Source of the DNA: Gracilariopsis chorda
Taxonomy: Eukaryota > Rhodophyta > Florideophyceae > Gracilariales > Gracilariaceae
NCBI GenBank assembly: GCA_003194525.1
Contig: NBIV01000460.1
Coordinates: 1-47,649, forward strand
DNA length: 47,649 bases
Direction: 5' to 3'
In this document: piece by piece, positions 18,848 to 30,207 of the stretch
Layout: each line of letters starts with the position of its first letter
Numbering within the stretch: the first letter of the stretch is position 1
Position numbers and translations under genes: made by a program
Notes under the pieces: model-generated
Told to the model about the DNA's origin: nothing
Seen by the model: only the letters and a program-made list of their open reading frames with translations
The model's database searches: none

Positions 18848-21800
18848 ATGCACGGAACCGGAGAAGAGCTTATTGATGCTTATCTTGCGGTTCGTGATGA
18901 CTACGCAGCGACTAGGAAAAATTTGGATGAGCCGAGAAGTTTGAAGCACACCGACTTTGTGGAGTTCGCGGTACAAAGTCGCAACGTTCATGACTCTGCC
19001 AAGAAAATGTTTCTCACTCTCATCGGATCGGATTACATCTCGTATTCGGACTCTGAGCTCCGTAACATGTCTCTCCGAGGCCCTCCACGTCAACTCTATC
19101 TTATGGCAAGAGTGGTGGACGTAATGGACCGTGAAGAAGGCAGGCGTGTAAGGGACTTTTGGAAGGTTTATTATAGAAGGGAAGGGCTTAAAGGAATTCC
19201 CCGTAACATGTTGCTATCTTTCTTTTGCAATTCCCATGTTCTGGGAGCAACCAAGAAATCTTCCGCTTTCCACACGGATACTTGCACCGACGTTGAAATG
19301 GTCATTGGGTTGTCTATGGTGCAACAGATTGCCGTGGATAAGAACGGAAGTGGTAAGAAGAGGAAAAGGGGCATGGCAGCTAAGAAGATCTCGAAATTGA
19401 GTTTGTAGGACATGACCCAGAGTCAGAGAGTCGGGTATGGTGTGCAGCTGGTGACCAGGGCTTGGGATTGTTTCGCCCAATTCCTCGGGTTTCCCAACGT
19501 TGAGGTTATGATTTTGCCTTACATTCGACTCGAATATATCAGTGTAGTCTTCACCGATATCGCACAACGCTCCATGGGCTTCCAACACAAAGATTGTTCC
19601 AAACAGTTTGTGGAGGAGAAGAACGTCACCACAGTAGAAGAAAACGTTACCAAATGGGCATGGAATCTGCCGGACCCAGTGGATACAGTGCTTCGCCTTT
19701 GTGCCAAAGAATACCTTGGTGACCTTGCTAATGTGGTGGTACAAGAGAAACTGTTCGACATCTCTGCTCCCAGCAAATGGGATGCCCTCAAAAGGTTCAT
19801 CATCACGAGAACGAGACTTTTCCCTCTGCGGTTTGAGAACTTTATTGAATCTCTTGTCACTACGGTTCAAGAGGCCATAAAGCCTCTGAAGCTCATTGCA
19901 TTGCATGGAAGCAATGTCAAAGTACATCAAGCTGTGAAACCAGAGCCCGCAGAAGACGTTGACATCATTATGGAGCCGGTAGAAACTGGTACGGCTGGTG
20001 GTGGGAAAGAACGTGCTGAGCATATGGAAGGTGGTGATCAGGGTGAGTTGGAAGAAGTGGAAGAGATAGAGATGGTAGAGGATGCGGAACGTGGTACTGC
20101 GGAACGTGGTACTGCACGAAAGGCCACTGAAGGACTGCAGACAACAGCTTTGTCGCAGAACTTATCGTATGATGTCGAAGGCACGGGGATTCGTGCACCA
20201 CCGTACCCTACGACTTTGGATGATGTGATAGCTTACAAGTATTGTGAGAAGGAGATGTCCCGCAACTTCCGTCTCCACAACTGCAAGTTCGAAAAACTCA
20301 TCGAAGTTGACGACAACAAGTCTGGCGAAAGCGAGGTATCTATTTAAGGAAGGGTACAGTTCCTGCTTTTCGATCCGCCATATGGGACTCGTTCTGAGCG
20401 TCGTTTGAAGAACATCGAACACGATATTCTGACCGAGAAGGGCATGAGCAGGTCAGCGAGGAGGTCGTCAAAGCTTCTACGTCCTGGTGGACATATTATA
20501 CAGTTCTGCTCATGGGATCAGGTACCGTTGTGGCGGGATGGGCTACGGAAAGTTACCTACATGGATGACTCTGATACGAAGCGTTACTCCTTTGTCGTCG
20601 ACGAACAGCCCCTCCATTTCGTACGGTCTTTAGGTAATACGACGGGTACCGGTGGGAGAAGAAGTTGCCGGTTGCACCAGACGACAGAATACGCTGTACA
20701 TGCTCTTCGTTCTGGAGTTCCTTATGCACAACAGCACCGGATGGTCAACTATGAGAAATTCAATTATGTCGCTTCACGATACCCAGGGTATCATGCAATC
20801 ATGGATCAGGTGCTGCCGATGTCAAATAGTGAGATGCTCATGTGGTCTGTGAAAAACCCGGATGGAAAGTATACGAGGAAGAGGATGCGACAGGAACAGA
20901 AGTGTAGGGCACTGTTGAAAGAGCTGATTTGCAGGTTCAGTCAGCCAGGAGACCTCGTGGTCGACACGTTTGCTGGAAAGTTCTCGACAGCGATGGCGTG
21001 CATGGAACTGCCCAATCATCGGACGTTTGTGGGGTGTGAACCTGACAAAGCTTGCTTTGAACAAGCCAGGCATGCCGCTATTGTTCGCTTCGCTTCCATA
21101 ATACGGGAAGGACACACGGATATTGAGAAGAGCCAGGAGCTCCGAAAGATGGCCCATTGTGTTTCCTCTGCATTCCCAATGGGAAGAAGCAGGCACACCG
21201 TATTATGGAGGGCCGCCGACGGATTTCCACCGTACCAAATTCCTCTCCCACAACTTGTCGACTTTCTCTCCACTTTGTGGCAAAGTGAAATTCTAGGGAA
21301 GTTGGGAAGGAAGAAAGCTATAGATGGATGGCAGAGGGAGCTGCAGGGAAGAATGAAACTGGAGAACATGAAGTCTCTATTGGCAATGGAGGCAGTGGAA
21401 TATGGGTTGCGAGTGGGCAAATCTACTACTCGTCACGAAAAGGCTGGTGTTGGAGTGTTTGTAACTCGTCGAATTGCTGCAGGCCAGATAGTGTGCTATT
21501 TCTACGGGACGTTGGTTTATCATGACCTTTCGAATCAGAAAGAAGTGCACAAGACCTACGGGGAGGGAGTCATGGGTGTGACGAAGGATCGTTTCCAGAA
21601 GTATGCGGTGGAGACAGAAGTCTACTTTCAACAGTTCCAATCACTTCCGCATCGAAAACAGCTGACGAATTGGCATGGAAAACAAGCAAACCACATCTTA
21701 TGGGTGGTTCCTGCACCTTCTTGTATTGCGGGGTATATCAACGATCCAAAATACGTGGAAGGGGTTAAACAGTTAGATGCCATGGTGGATGGACTCTTGA

Positions 21801-22000
21801 AAATAAGGGAGGCTAATGTGCGAATGAAACGGACATCGGGAGTCGGACGAACACCAGGGGAAATAACGGACTACAAACTTATTAAGATGGAGGCGACAGC
21901 CAACATAGAGCAAGGACAGGAACTCCTCGCCAGATACGGTGATGTTTATGACGGGCAAACCCATTTGGGTGTGGAGGATGGAACGATAGTCATTGATTAG
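18848..22000 (+). pseudogene. amino-methyltransferase + SET-domain fusion with two in-frame stops
   Basis: One frame of 1,051 codons stays open from ATG 18848 to TAG 21998 except for TAG at 19406 and TAA at 20345. The N-terminal about 500 codons match no family I know and include an acidic Glu-rich linker (about 390-440). A beta-class N6/N4 amino-methyltransferase follows: LLFDPPYG (DPPY codons 20372-20383) comes first, then LLRPGGH, then VDTFAGKFSTA (Asp codon 20963), which is the motif IV before motif I order. The C-terminal about 200 aa form a SET-like domain: GVGVFVTRRIAAGQIVCYFYG, GYINDPKYV and EQGQELLARYGDVYD. The two predicted activities are DNA amino-methylation and protein lysine methylation. 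Both stops could come from CAG/CAA by C-to-T change, or could be read through. The second stop lies inside the methyltransferase domain. Confidence 0.7.
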
Positions 22001-22410
22001 TTTGTTGTTATAAACCTTTCTCCACAGCTTGGCTAAAGGATGTCGTTTATTATGTGAACAGATGTCTAGTCCTAACTTAGAACAATATTATTTTTCAGTA
22101 GAGATATTAGATACAAAGCGATATAGATGTGACACAGAAACGTCCATTTTCGGTACCATCGAGGATTGTATTTTCAAGATTTCACAAAAAGCAAAGATTT
22201 TTGTGCGCATCAGGTGGCGAGATTTTCCCGGAAATCACATGGCGTGCGCCAACCCAGAGCGTCACTAGCCACTTTTGCAAGAGTTTTGACTCCAAGAATC
22301 GCGCCGAAGGGAAAGAAGCGAGGCCTAGGAAGGGGTAGTGGGGCGAGTGCGGCTAAGACGCGGCGGAAGGCTATTGAGGAGCGACCCGCGAGTGGAACGA
22401 AAGCGAAATC
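22001..22410. other. spacer between the two plus-strand readings of unit X
   Basis: No supported gene. A reading at 22166-22540 gives a basic Lys/Arg/Gly-rich peptide that overlaps the next ORF in another frame; it may be part of that gene if a frameshift or intron joins them. Confidence 0.35.
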
Positions 22411-24492
22411 ATGTGTTCCCAGGAGCGGATTATCGGGGAGGAGGTCAGGAGAAGGTGCTTCGAAGAGAGGGGGGAGAGGTGGGCAAAGAACGTCGGATCG
22501 GAGCGCACGACGAGTGAGCGTACGACGAGTGAGAATTTGAAGGCTGATGCCCATGCGCATATAGCAGGCGGGAGAGATTCGGTTCGGGGACAGCGATCTA
22601 TGCCTGGGTCGGGCGGTAGAATGGAGGGTAAAAAAGGGTTGGTTGGTCGAAGAACAGAAGAGGTAACTGATCAGGGAGGGTTGAAAGGAAATGCGCTGTT
22701 CGAACACCGAAATAAGGGTGAAGATATGCCCGGAAGGAAACAAATAGAAGAGGCAGGTGCGCTGAAGAGAGGTGGGGCCCCAAGTGGAAACCGAGATGTA
22801 GGAGAGGTAAATGTCTCTTTGGAACACAGTGATGGGGACGAAGAGGATCACATTGTGAAGGAGAGATGGGCGAGAGATATGATAAACGAAGGAGTGGGAC
22901 GCCGCTCTAATTTAAAGGAAACGCGAGAAGTAGAAGAAGTGGTCAGAGCGACGGATGGAATACAGGAAACATCGACAAGCGGAGACCGTACAAGCACACT
23001 CGTGCGGACGCGAAAGGTGCAAATGGCTGAAAACTTGGAAAGTGATAGAGGAAGCAGAACGCCGCAGACTCTGGAAGGCATGCGAGAGAGAAAATGAATT
23101 GTTCATCGGTCGCCAAGTGAACCTGCTGACGAGCGAAGCCTGCCTGTCAATGTTTTGGGAGATGCAGGAAATGATGACATCGGTGTGATTTCTTGATCTT
23201 CGTTAGTTGAGAAGGTCAATATATTGAGGGCAGAACTCGGACAGATCAAAGGTGACCACTGCAGCCTAAAGATGTCGCTGAAGCTGACGCGAGAGGAACT
23301 GAAGAGGATGAGAGAAGAGATGAGCGAGAAGAATATATTGAGAGATAGCTTACGAGAATGGATGAAGGTGGGAAGAGGGAAGAGAAAGGGATCTGAAGGT
23401 GAAAATGGCTTGAGAGGGCGTAGGAAGTATGTAGTTGATGTGCAAGAGAGTTCTTATGATAGGTTGTTGTACTATACGAAGGTGGAGGTATCGGAGTTTT
23501 GTTTTACTTCGGAGGGTGTGGAAAGAAACTGGAAGAATCGATGCAAAGTATTGGGGAAAGGAAGAGAGTGGAGTGTGTTTCTCGTCGGAGGAAAGGAAAT
23601 TGTGCCTCGATGTCCGTTTGAGATGGCGTCTGAGATGAGGTCGTACACGCCTTCGTCGCGAGGAGGAAGTAATGACCAATTGAAGTACTTGGTTGGCGTT
23701 GAGATTGAGGGGGAAAGATGGCAGTCGATTAGTGATGCGGGTAGGAAGGATCAATGCGTGCGGGAGGTTGTTGCGGACAGGTGTTTGAGGCAACGTATGA
23801 AGCAGAAGTTGAGTGATGTGATTGGGATTCGGAAGCGTGCGGCACCGGACAAAATGATTTCGTTGCTTGGATATGACTTGATCGCCAGACGTGTGAGACC
23901 ACGAGAGGGGACGGGGCTGGACATTGAGTTGAAGAAACAGTTAGAGGAAGCAAAGACGAAGTTGAAGGGGGATGGGGAGGCGAATAGCGGTAGTTTATGT
24001 TCTTGGAGGATGAGAACAATCGAGGATCTTACGTACTCTGGATTTCAGGTTGCTGGTCGGCTTAGGGAGTTTAGTGAAGAGGGCATGTACTTCAAGAACG
24101 GGGCTGCGGTGGAAGTGTTGGAAGAATTCACGGAATATGAGGTGGGGACGGAAAGGGAAGGAAAGATGGAGTACGTTGATGGGACAGTGATTGCATTTGG
24201 CTCGTTTGGATGCGTGGATCGGATTTGTTTTGACAGCAATGTACACAGATATGGGGCGTGGAGGAAGAAGGCAGTTGTTATTTTCTAGTTGTACGGGGAG
24301 TATCTTCGGCTTGCGGTGGAGAAAATACTTGGGGTGGCGTGGGAGAGGCTGAGAGAACTACATCATGAAGAATTGGAGAATGAAGGTTGCGATGACGGTT
24401 ATCCGCGTTTTATAGCTATGAATGGTAGTAGAGAAGCGAAGGTAGTGCTGTGGATACATTCGAAACGGAAGATTGCGGAGATGGCGCGCTGA
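22411..24492 (+). pseudogene. hypothetical charged protein of unit X, interrupted frame
   Basis: A single frame runs from ATG 22411 to TGA 24490 apart from TGA at 23095, TGA at 23194 and TAG at 24286. The first about 230 codons are very hydrophilic (Glu, Arg, Gly, Ser). After 23224 comes a coiled-coil-like start (MSLKLTREELKRMREEMSEK) and a more compact region with many Val, Tyr and Phe. Between about 22955 and 23188 another frame (KVIEEAERRRLWKACEREN) looks equally protein-like, so compensating frameshifts are an alternative to in-frame stops. No motif of a transposase, recombinase or polymerase was seen. It ends about 100 bp from the end of the convergent minus-strand ORF. Confidence 0.4.
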
Positions 24493-24590
24493 ATGAGGGC
24501 CATTCTTGTTTCGCGTGGGATGTTGGAGGACGAATGTGGGATGGAGTACCCGTCGCCGGCGGAGGAAGAGGGGGAGAAGAAAGTTGGGAG

Positions 24591-25721
24591 TTATCCGGGT
24601 AGGGTGAGGTTTTGGGAGACACACTTTCGGTGGAATGCGTCGGAGAGGATGATAATGGTGATGTGAAGGGGGTAGGAGGCGATGGAGGAGCCTTTGAGTG
24701 AGGTTACAGACGTATCGGAGTTTAACTGGACGAGACCGACGAATGATTCCAAACCGGTTGTTTCGGGGGTGTGCCAGACGATATCATTGATGTGGCGCTG
24801 CGTGAGGGCCTGTTTAAAGACAGGAACGACTTCGTTTCCGAATGCCGTGGCCATAGGATGGGCGAAGGCGGGGGTTAGAGAAGAGTAAGGTGAAGATTGG
24901 GACACGCGTTGCAAGAAGAGTTGTTGAAGTGTGCGAGAGCGAGTTGTTGCTTCAGGACGTCTATGGCGCATTTTTGGAAGACATTTGCGGAGAAGGAGTT
25001 GTGCTCGTCGGAGATTGTGAGAGGGAGAAAACTGGTGGAGTTGATACGTCCCTTGATGAGGTGTTCTTGGAGTGCGAGGCACTGCTTTGCGGAGGAGATG
25101 GATTTCTGGAAGGATGACTTGGAGAAGTCTGGTGGTTGAGAAGGGAGATGAGTTCGTTGGCTTTGCGTGTGCTGAAGGAGGAAGCGATGGAGAAGATGCA
25201 GAGGCGAGTTGCTCGAGATGGGGGTTGTTGAGAGAGGGGAGGGGGATTGGGACGACGTATGGGGAGGTGGGTTTGAGGAGGGGACTGAACATAGGGCGTG
25301 ACTTGCCATGTGGTGTGCGTCTTGTGTTTGGAGGGAAAAGGGAGGCCTGTTGGATATGATAGGATTCATCTTTGGCGAAGGGGACGTTGTCGGAGGGGCG
25401 GTGTGAGGGAGTGGGAGGAGGAATGGTGGACAGGTTCAGAACGGATTCTCGTCGCTTGGTCCTTGGAGGGAACTGGACGGGAGCGTTGGCGGAGGAGGAA
25501 CGGCGTTTGTCGGGGGTGAGTCGATGAGGGCACCTGCGTTGGTGACTCTGGAGAGAGAACGCGGTGCGGTCATAGAAGGTGCAACGGGGATGGCAACAGG
25601 GTATCATGGCGGGGGAAGGAGACCGGAGAACGGGATGCTTGGAAAGAGAGAAGGGAGGGTGGTGGAGGAGTAGGATATCGGGGAGCGTAATATTGTGGCG
25701 CACGTAGATGAGGTGGTGCAT
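24591..25721 (-). CDS. hypothetical Pro/Ser-rich protein with one C2HC-like zinc finger
   Basis: An open minus frame, 404 codons if counted from a non-ATG start at 25805, about 376 from the first ATG at 25721. Near the N-terminus, CCHPRCTFYDRTAFSLQSHQ followed by RRC fits a single C2HC-type finger. The middle is rich in Pro, Ser and Arg and probably disordered. The last about 130 residues (from SRTLQQLFLQRV) are more hydrophobic and may fold. It converges on the plus-strand gene of unit X. A DNA-binding role is inferred from the finger only. Confidence 0.45.
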   Translation of the reverse strand: MHHLIYVRHNITLPDILLLHHPPFSLSKHPVLRSPSPAMIPCCHPRCTFYDRTAFSLQSHQRRCPHRLTPDKRRSSSANAPVQFPPRTKRRESVLNLSTIPPPTPSHRPSDNVPFAKDESYHIQQASLFPPNTRRTPHGKSRPMFSPLLKPTSPYVVPIPLPSLNNPHLEQLASASSPSLPPSAHAKPTNSSPFSTTRLLQVILPEIHLLRKAVPRTPRTPHQGTYQLHQFSPSHNLRRAQLLLRKCLPKMRHRRPEATTRSRTLQQLFLQRVSQSSPYSSLTPAFAHPMATAFGNEVVPVFKQALTQRHINDIVWHTPETTGLESFVGLVQLNSDTSVTSLKGSSIASYPLHITIIILSDAFHRKCVSQNLTLPG

Positions 25722-25825
25722 GTGTTGCAGAGCGTCTTTTCGTAGAGCGTGGGGTAGAGAATGCGATGCAGAGAGCAGGTCGGGCAACGGGTGATAGAAA
25801 TCCAAAGCTATTTGGTTATGTAAAC

Positions 25826-25862
25826 GCTATTATTCTATCTATTCTATCTATTCTATTTTGCT
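25826..25862. repeat. CTATT/CTATCTATT microsatellite
   Basis: Short imperfect array of CTATT and CTATC units just inside the right end of unit X. Confidence 0.7.
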
Positions 25863-26076
25863 ATTTGAAGGGGCACTTGCTCAGGACCAGTAAGATTTGG
25901 ATTCCGCGTGCACCTGAGAGGGTAGGTATTAGTGGAGTCTGGCGCTAGTTTTACCTCCAAAGCAACTGGGAAATGTCTAGTATACTGCTAGTCTTTTGTC
26001 CCAAGCAAACTAGCTCTGAGCTATGTATGGAATTATTTTGAGAAATTTGATTTATTCAAAATTGGGTTTGAAGAGT

Positions 26077-26125
26077 CGTTATTCGTTCATTTTATTTTTT
26101 TGCCTTTTGAATGCCAAACTAGCAC
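26077..26125 (-). repeat. right terminal inverted repeat of unit X
   Basis: The reverse complement begins GTGCTAG and carries AGGCAAAA about 20 bp in, like the left end at 17592. Confidence 0.45.
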
Positions 26126-27070
26126 AACGAGAACACCGACGTACAGTTCATATCTCAATAAATCCGCACAGTATGATGCCCGTGTTTCCAAAAAGATTGG
26201 CCGCTACCATACGATGCTGGATGTACAGCTCTAACGGCGCCCGTTTTCCGTGTCGGTCCCCATTGCATTGCCATACTGTGCTTTTCACAGCGGTGTGAGA
26301 CCGCATCAAACCACAAAGAGGTACCAGAGGGTGCCGCTCTTGGTGCTTACAGTTCTATTTGACCGGACCTGCGCATGCACTGGTTCTGTCCCGTACGACG
26401 GGAGAAACCCACATGGTCGATTTCCGTAAACAGGAAAAGTTGCGCATGTACCCAGAAGTGGTCAGATTTCTGTTGACTACATATGCGACCGACGAGGTTA
26501 TCGCAGACGCAGACGCCAAAGTGACGACCTATCGGCATTCATCTGGTATGTCGGAAACGGAATAACCCCCAGACGCTCTGTGATAAAGATCTCCATTGCC
26601 AGAACGTGTTCTCATATCGACGTTTAAAGTCCATCTTTGTGGAGAAGTTGCTGCTGGCCATACGGTCAAAAGTCAAAAATCATCTGACAACTCACCTGCA
26701 CATCACGCTGAACGCGTTATCTCAATACACGGACTCGTAAGGCAACACGCACCGTGCTGCCAGATGATGGTCAATCCACACGGACTCTCTGCCAACTCAA
26801 CCCAGTGGCTTACGCTCACCAGTGATGAGCTTAGAGATCCATTCGGACGAGAATGAGTGAGAAGTAGCGGATGGCCAAGTGTTTGCGGTCGGGAGCGGTA
26901 GCAGCGTACCATTTCCTCCCACTACACTAACCTCCACTACGTGTCATTTCTCTCGGGCGCTTTGGTTTTCCGCACCAGCGAGAGGTTCAGCACCCATACT
27001 TGCACGGTTATTGAACAAACCGTGTCAGATTTGCCTTTCTCGGGAACTGGACCTTTGTATGATGTTAGCA
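26126..27070 (+). pseudogene. gypsy Gag, core and zinc-knuckle part (copy 2)
   Basis: NPHSMMPVF marks the resumption of Gag after unit X. Further on, FYLTGPAHALVLSRTTGETH, YPEVVRFLLTTYATDEVIAD and SSGMSETE are typical of the Gag core of a gypsy lineage found in algae and oomycetes, followed by NVFSYRRLKSIFVEKLLLAI. The end carries KPCQICLS at about 27015, the same partial knuckle as copy 1. Stops and frame changes throughout show it is not functional. Copy 1 lacks this region because it is outside the window. Confidence 0.6.
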
Positions 27071-27439
27071 CAGGCAATACGTGCTCCCCTCTTGGCTGCA
27101 AAGGAATCATATTATATCACATGCCGAGAGGAAGGGTATTACTAGTTTCCAAGAAGCCAAACCGATAGCGCTAGCAACGCCGGATCCACACGGGCTACTG
27201 TGGGTGTGAGTCAGGGTCAGCCTCAAATCCAACTGCAACTTCAACAAAGACCGGGAATACAAGGTGTGTCACTCAGGCTGGTGACTGAGCGACGACACGC
27301 CACCCGCTCCAGAAAGCTTCCATGAGCGTGCGTAAAGGCCACCCACCTTCCAAAGCCAGAAAACGTCATGAAGGAAGCCGGGCAGCCTCATAGTAAATCC
27401 GATTTGGGACGGCCGAATAAAAAAAAAGACGACCGTATG

Positions 27440-27810
27440 GACTGCAACCAAGAGCCCGCGACCGACCCCGTAGTACTGTTCAGCAGAGCGCATTTCAAAG
27501 TCCGCTTCTTGGTCTGTTCCGACTATCAAATACAATTCCCGGGCACTGCCCTCTTGGACACCGGCACGTAATCGAACCTTATCCATGCGAACGCCCTTCT
27601 GCCTGGATGGCAGTCCAAGCTGCTAACGAAGCCGCAACCAAATACAACGGATGCCTTTCGTAATCTTATGCGGACTTTGGGAGTCATCTACCTTTTTATC
27701 CAAGTCCGTAACTTAGTATTGTGGGATTATTTTCTGGCTTCCACCAACCTGGCCACGCCGTGCTTATTGGAAATAACGTTCATTGACAAACACGTGGCGG
27801 CCATATAACC
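27440..27810 (+). pseudogene. gypsy aspartic protease (copy 2)
   Basis: The active site LLDTGT is at about 27550-27567, directly followed by an in-frame TAA and then SNLIH. The C-terminal segment TFIDKHVAAI at about 27777-27806 matches the copy 1 sequence at the same spacing. Confidence 0.6.
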
Positions 27811-28584
27811 ACAACGGAAACAATTTGCTCTCCACTGTTGCCGACCAGTTTCCCTACTTTTCAGCAACCGCATTGTTTCGAACCAATTAATCTCACCAGT
27901 CTTTCCCGAGAACAGACAACTCGATCTCGAACAAGACCCCAGTACTCCTAACTATTAGTTTACCGCCTATGATCCAAGCGGAAGTTCAAGTAACCACAAA
28001 CATTGAAGAATTTTCATTCCTCCAACTCAATTCTTAGACTGTCAAAATACTTCTGATGCACATGGCTAACGAAATTGTGGAACTTCTGTCAAAATGGCCC
28101 TATTGAGCACTCGTTTCCAATTCCGGACATGCACCCATCCATCTGGCAGAAAACCCCATTGTTGGCCTTGCGATACCCGCCTAGGTTGCCTTAGCTTCTC
28201 AATCCACATTCATGGAGGACGACAAAATTAAGAGAAGGGGAGCTAATTCCCTTCAAACCAAGCAGGATCAAAAGTCCGATACGGTCCAGGCTGAGGATTG
28301 GACAAACAATATGGAATATGAGACCGAACGGAAAATCATTGATGACTTACCTGAACCGTTTGCGGGCCGGTGGGATGCACACTTGGGGTACATCTCAATC
28401 GGCAAACACTGCATACTGTGGTACAACCGATCGGGTGTCAAGTACCAAGGGTTTAAGTCGTTTGGAAAACCATTGGCGGGAATGCGACGAGGGCTCAACC
28501 TAAAAGGTGGAAATTGGGTAACCGAATGGGTGTGGCAGCACCAAACCACTAGGGGCGCAAGATAAACAGGCGGACTTACTGGAA

Positions 28585-28921
28585 CAAATTGGTAATGTTG
28601 GTAGTACGGCGCACATGGGTTAGTAAAGCCTGAATAGTCTTAGCTAAACCAAGACTTTGACTGTAGAAACCAGTTGGTATCACACTGAGCCAAGAGGTAC
28701 TTGCATTTACCATGCTTGGCTGGGGAGCGCTGCACCCACCTTAACGGTGAGCGAGGCTCAACCCCAGGTGCACTCGGCTACGTGGCATTCGTTAGGGCTG
28801 GCCCTCGTGGCCTGGCCCCACACCACTGTAGCAGGGAGCCATTACCTATATAAAATAATTAAATAAATTAGGAAATTAATTAGTTAGCCACTGTAACCCA
28901 CGTGGCACACTCACCAATTGG
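28585..28921 (-). mobile_element. 337-bp MITE-like element, copy 1
   Basis: In inverted orientation it matches 43466-43802 along its full 337 bp. The ends are CAAATTGGTAA and CCAATTGG, with a short imperfect terminal inverted repeat. It has no coding capacity. It sits in copy 2 pol between the GKH box and the RT start. An AT-rich core is at 28850-28885. Confidence 0.75.
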
Positions 28922-28959
28922 TCCAGTGCACGTTCCACTGTTCATGTGGTCAGATCTCA

Positions 28960-29830
28960 CTGTATCACAAATACAACTGGAAGGAGGTACAAATACCATC
29001 TTCCAGATGCCTTCATGGACAGGACAGAAATGGCGAGAACTAGAAAGAGAAGAGATAACAAAGCAACTCCATGCAGGTGTAATGGAGCCGTCATCCGCAG
29101 AATGGGCAGGTCCGGTCGTCTTCGCGCCAAAAAAGAATAGCCCTCTACGCTTCTGTATCTAGTACCGCCACCTCAATGCAATGATCGTCCGGAATATTCA
29201 CCCCACACCAAGAACGGATAAGTGCATAGAATCCCTGGGAGATGCAGTGGTATTCACTAGTTTCAATGCCGATAATGGTTACTGGCAATGCGAAGTTGAC
29301 GAGTCCTACCGAGATAAGACAACTTTTACCTCCCACATGGGGCTATTTCGTTATATTAGAATGCCATCAGGTGTCATGAATGCACCTGCTACCTTTCAGA
29401 GGACGTTGTACATCATCTTATCACGCGTTGAAAGGCAGTTCACCCTAGTTTGTCTGGACGATGTCATTATATGTTCCTGATTCTTTGAATAGCACTTCGG
29501 ACACGTACGGACCGTACTGGAACTACTCACCTCGGCCAGAATTACAGCATGGTTGGAGAAGTGCTACTTCTTTCACTACGCGTTCGACTACCTTTGTCAC
29601 ATTATCCACCTGGGCAAATTGCAAGTATCCAGCAAAGCTTGCGACGATTTGCGAAAAGCAAAACCACCCACCAACCAGACCGAGATTTTGTCGTTCTCCA
29701 GCCTATGTAACGTATTTTGCGGGTTTACGGAGGGATTTGTGGGCATTTCTACCCTGCTTAATTGGAAACTGGAAAGGACCAGCCATTCCAGTTCGAGACT
29801 CTGACCAGTACAGAATAAGAGACCTTTGAA
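28960..29830 (+). pseudogene. gypsy reverse transcriptase (copy 2)
   Basis: The readings 28902-29162, 29181-29480 and 29553-29804 align with copy 1 RT: EPSSAEWAGPVVFAPKK, SFNADNGYWQCEVDE, HMGLFRYIRMPSG and CLDDVIIC (catalytic box, about 29452), then KPPTNQTEILSF. The first residue of the YLDD box is Cys instead of Tyr, and a TAG follows VLDYRRLN-equivalent sequence at 29160. It is an inactive copy that happens to keep the palm region in frame where copy 1 has an indel. Confidence 0.8.
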
Positions 29831-30199
29831 GAGTTACGTCAACGGCTCATACGCCCGCCTATATTGCCAATGCCCCGAATTAGTCATAGGTACATCCTGG
29901 ACACGAACGTTGGTAATACCCAAGTCGGATGCTGACTGCTCCAGGAGCAGCTTGAGGGCGAACTTCGCCCAATCAGTTATTGCAGCCACTCACTAACAAC
30001 TTCCGAGCAGGCCTACAACACCACCGAACGGGAATGTTGGGCCGTCGTCTAGGCCATTCTACATCTCGGATAGTACATGAAAGGCACGTGGTTCACACTC
30101 CGTTACAAAGCATCATGCATAACGACTGATTCTGAACCTGGCAGATGTGTCTGTACGGATGGGGAGATAGAGAGTTCGTCTCATTGAGTACTAATTCGA

Positions 30200-30207
30200 C
30201 GTATTTC
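30200..30207. repeat. target site duplication of hAT, left
   Basis: CGTATTTC, identical to 32912-32919 on the other side of the hAT element. It is 8 bp, as expected for hAT. Confidence 0.9.

Larger units (their letters stand above)
17592..26125. mobile_element. Unit X: TIR-bounded 8.5-kb element with methyltransferase-SET gene
   Basis: It interrupts the gypsy gag between LKPLKDLFKRAVDY and the downstream NPHSMMPVF segment. The outer ends are inverted: GTGCTAG at 17592-17598 and CTAGCAC at 26119-26125. About 45-50 bp inside each end also align with gaps, both containing AGGCAAAA about 20 bp in. Contents are a plus-strand methyltransferase-SET reading (18848-22000), a second plus reading (22411-24492) and a convergent minus reading with a zinc finger (25805-24591). 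No transposase, recombinase or polymerase was recognised. Target duplication is not evident. The superfamily is unknown, and more than one nested element is possible. Confidence 0.5.

Noticed and set aside
19214..20023. 269-codon minus-strand reading
   Set aside because: Shadow of the methyltransferase-SET frame, no motif.
22210..22851. 213-codon minus-strand reading
   Set aside because: Opposite strand of the highly charged plus-strand ORF; the Phe/Ser/Leu-rich product is the expected shadow.
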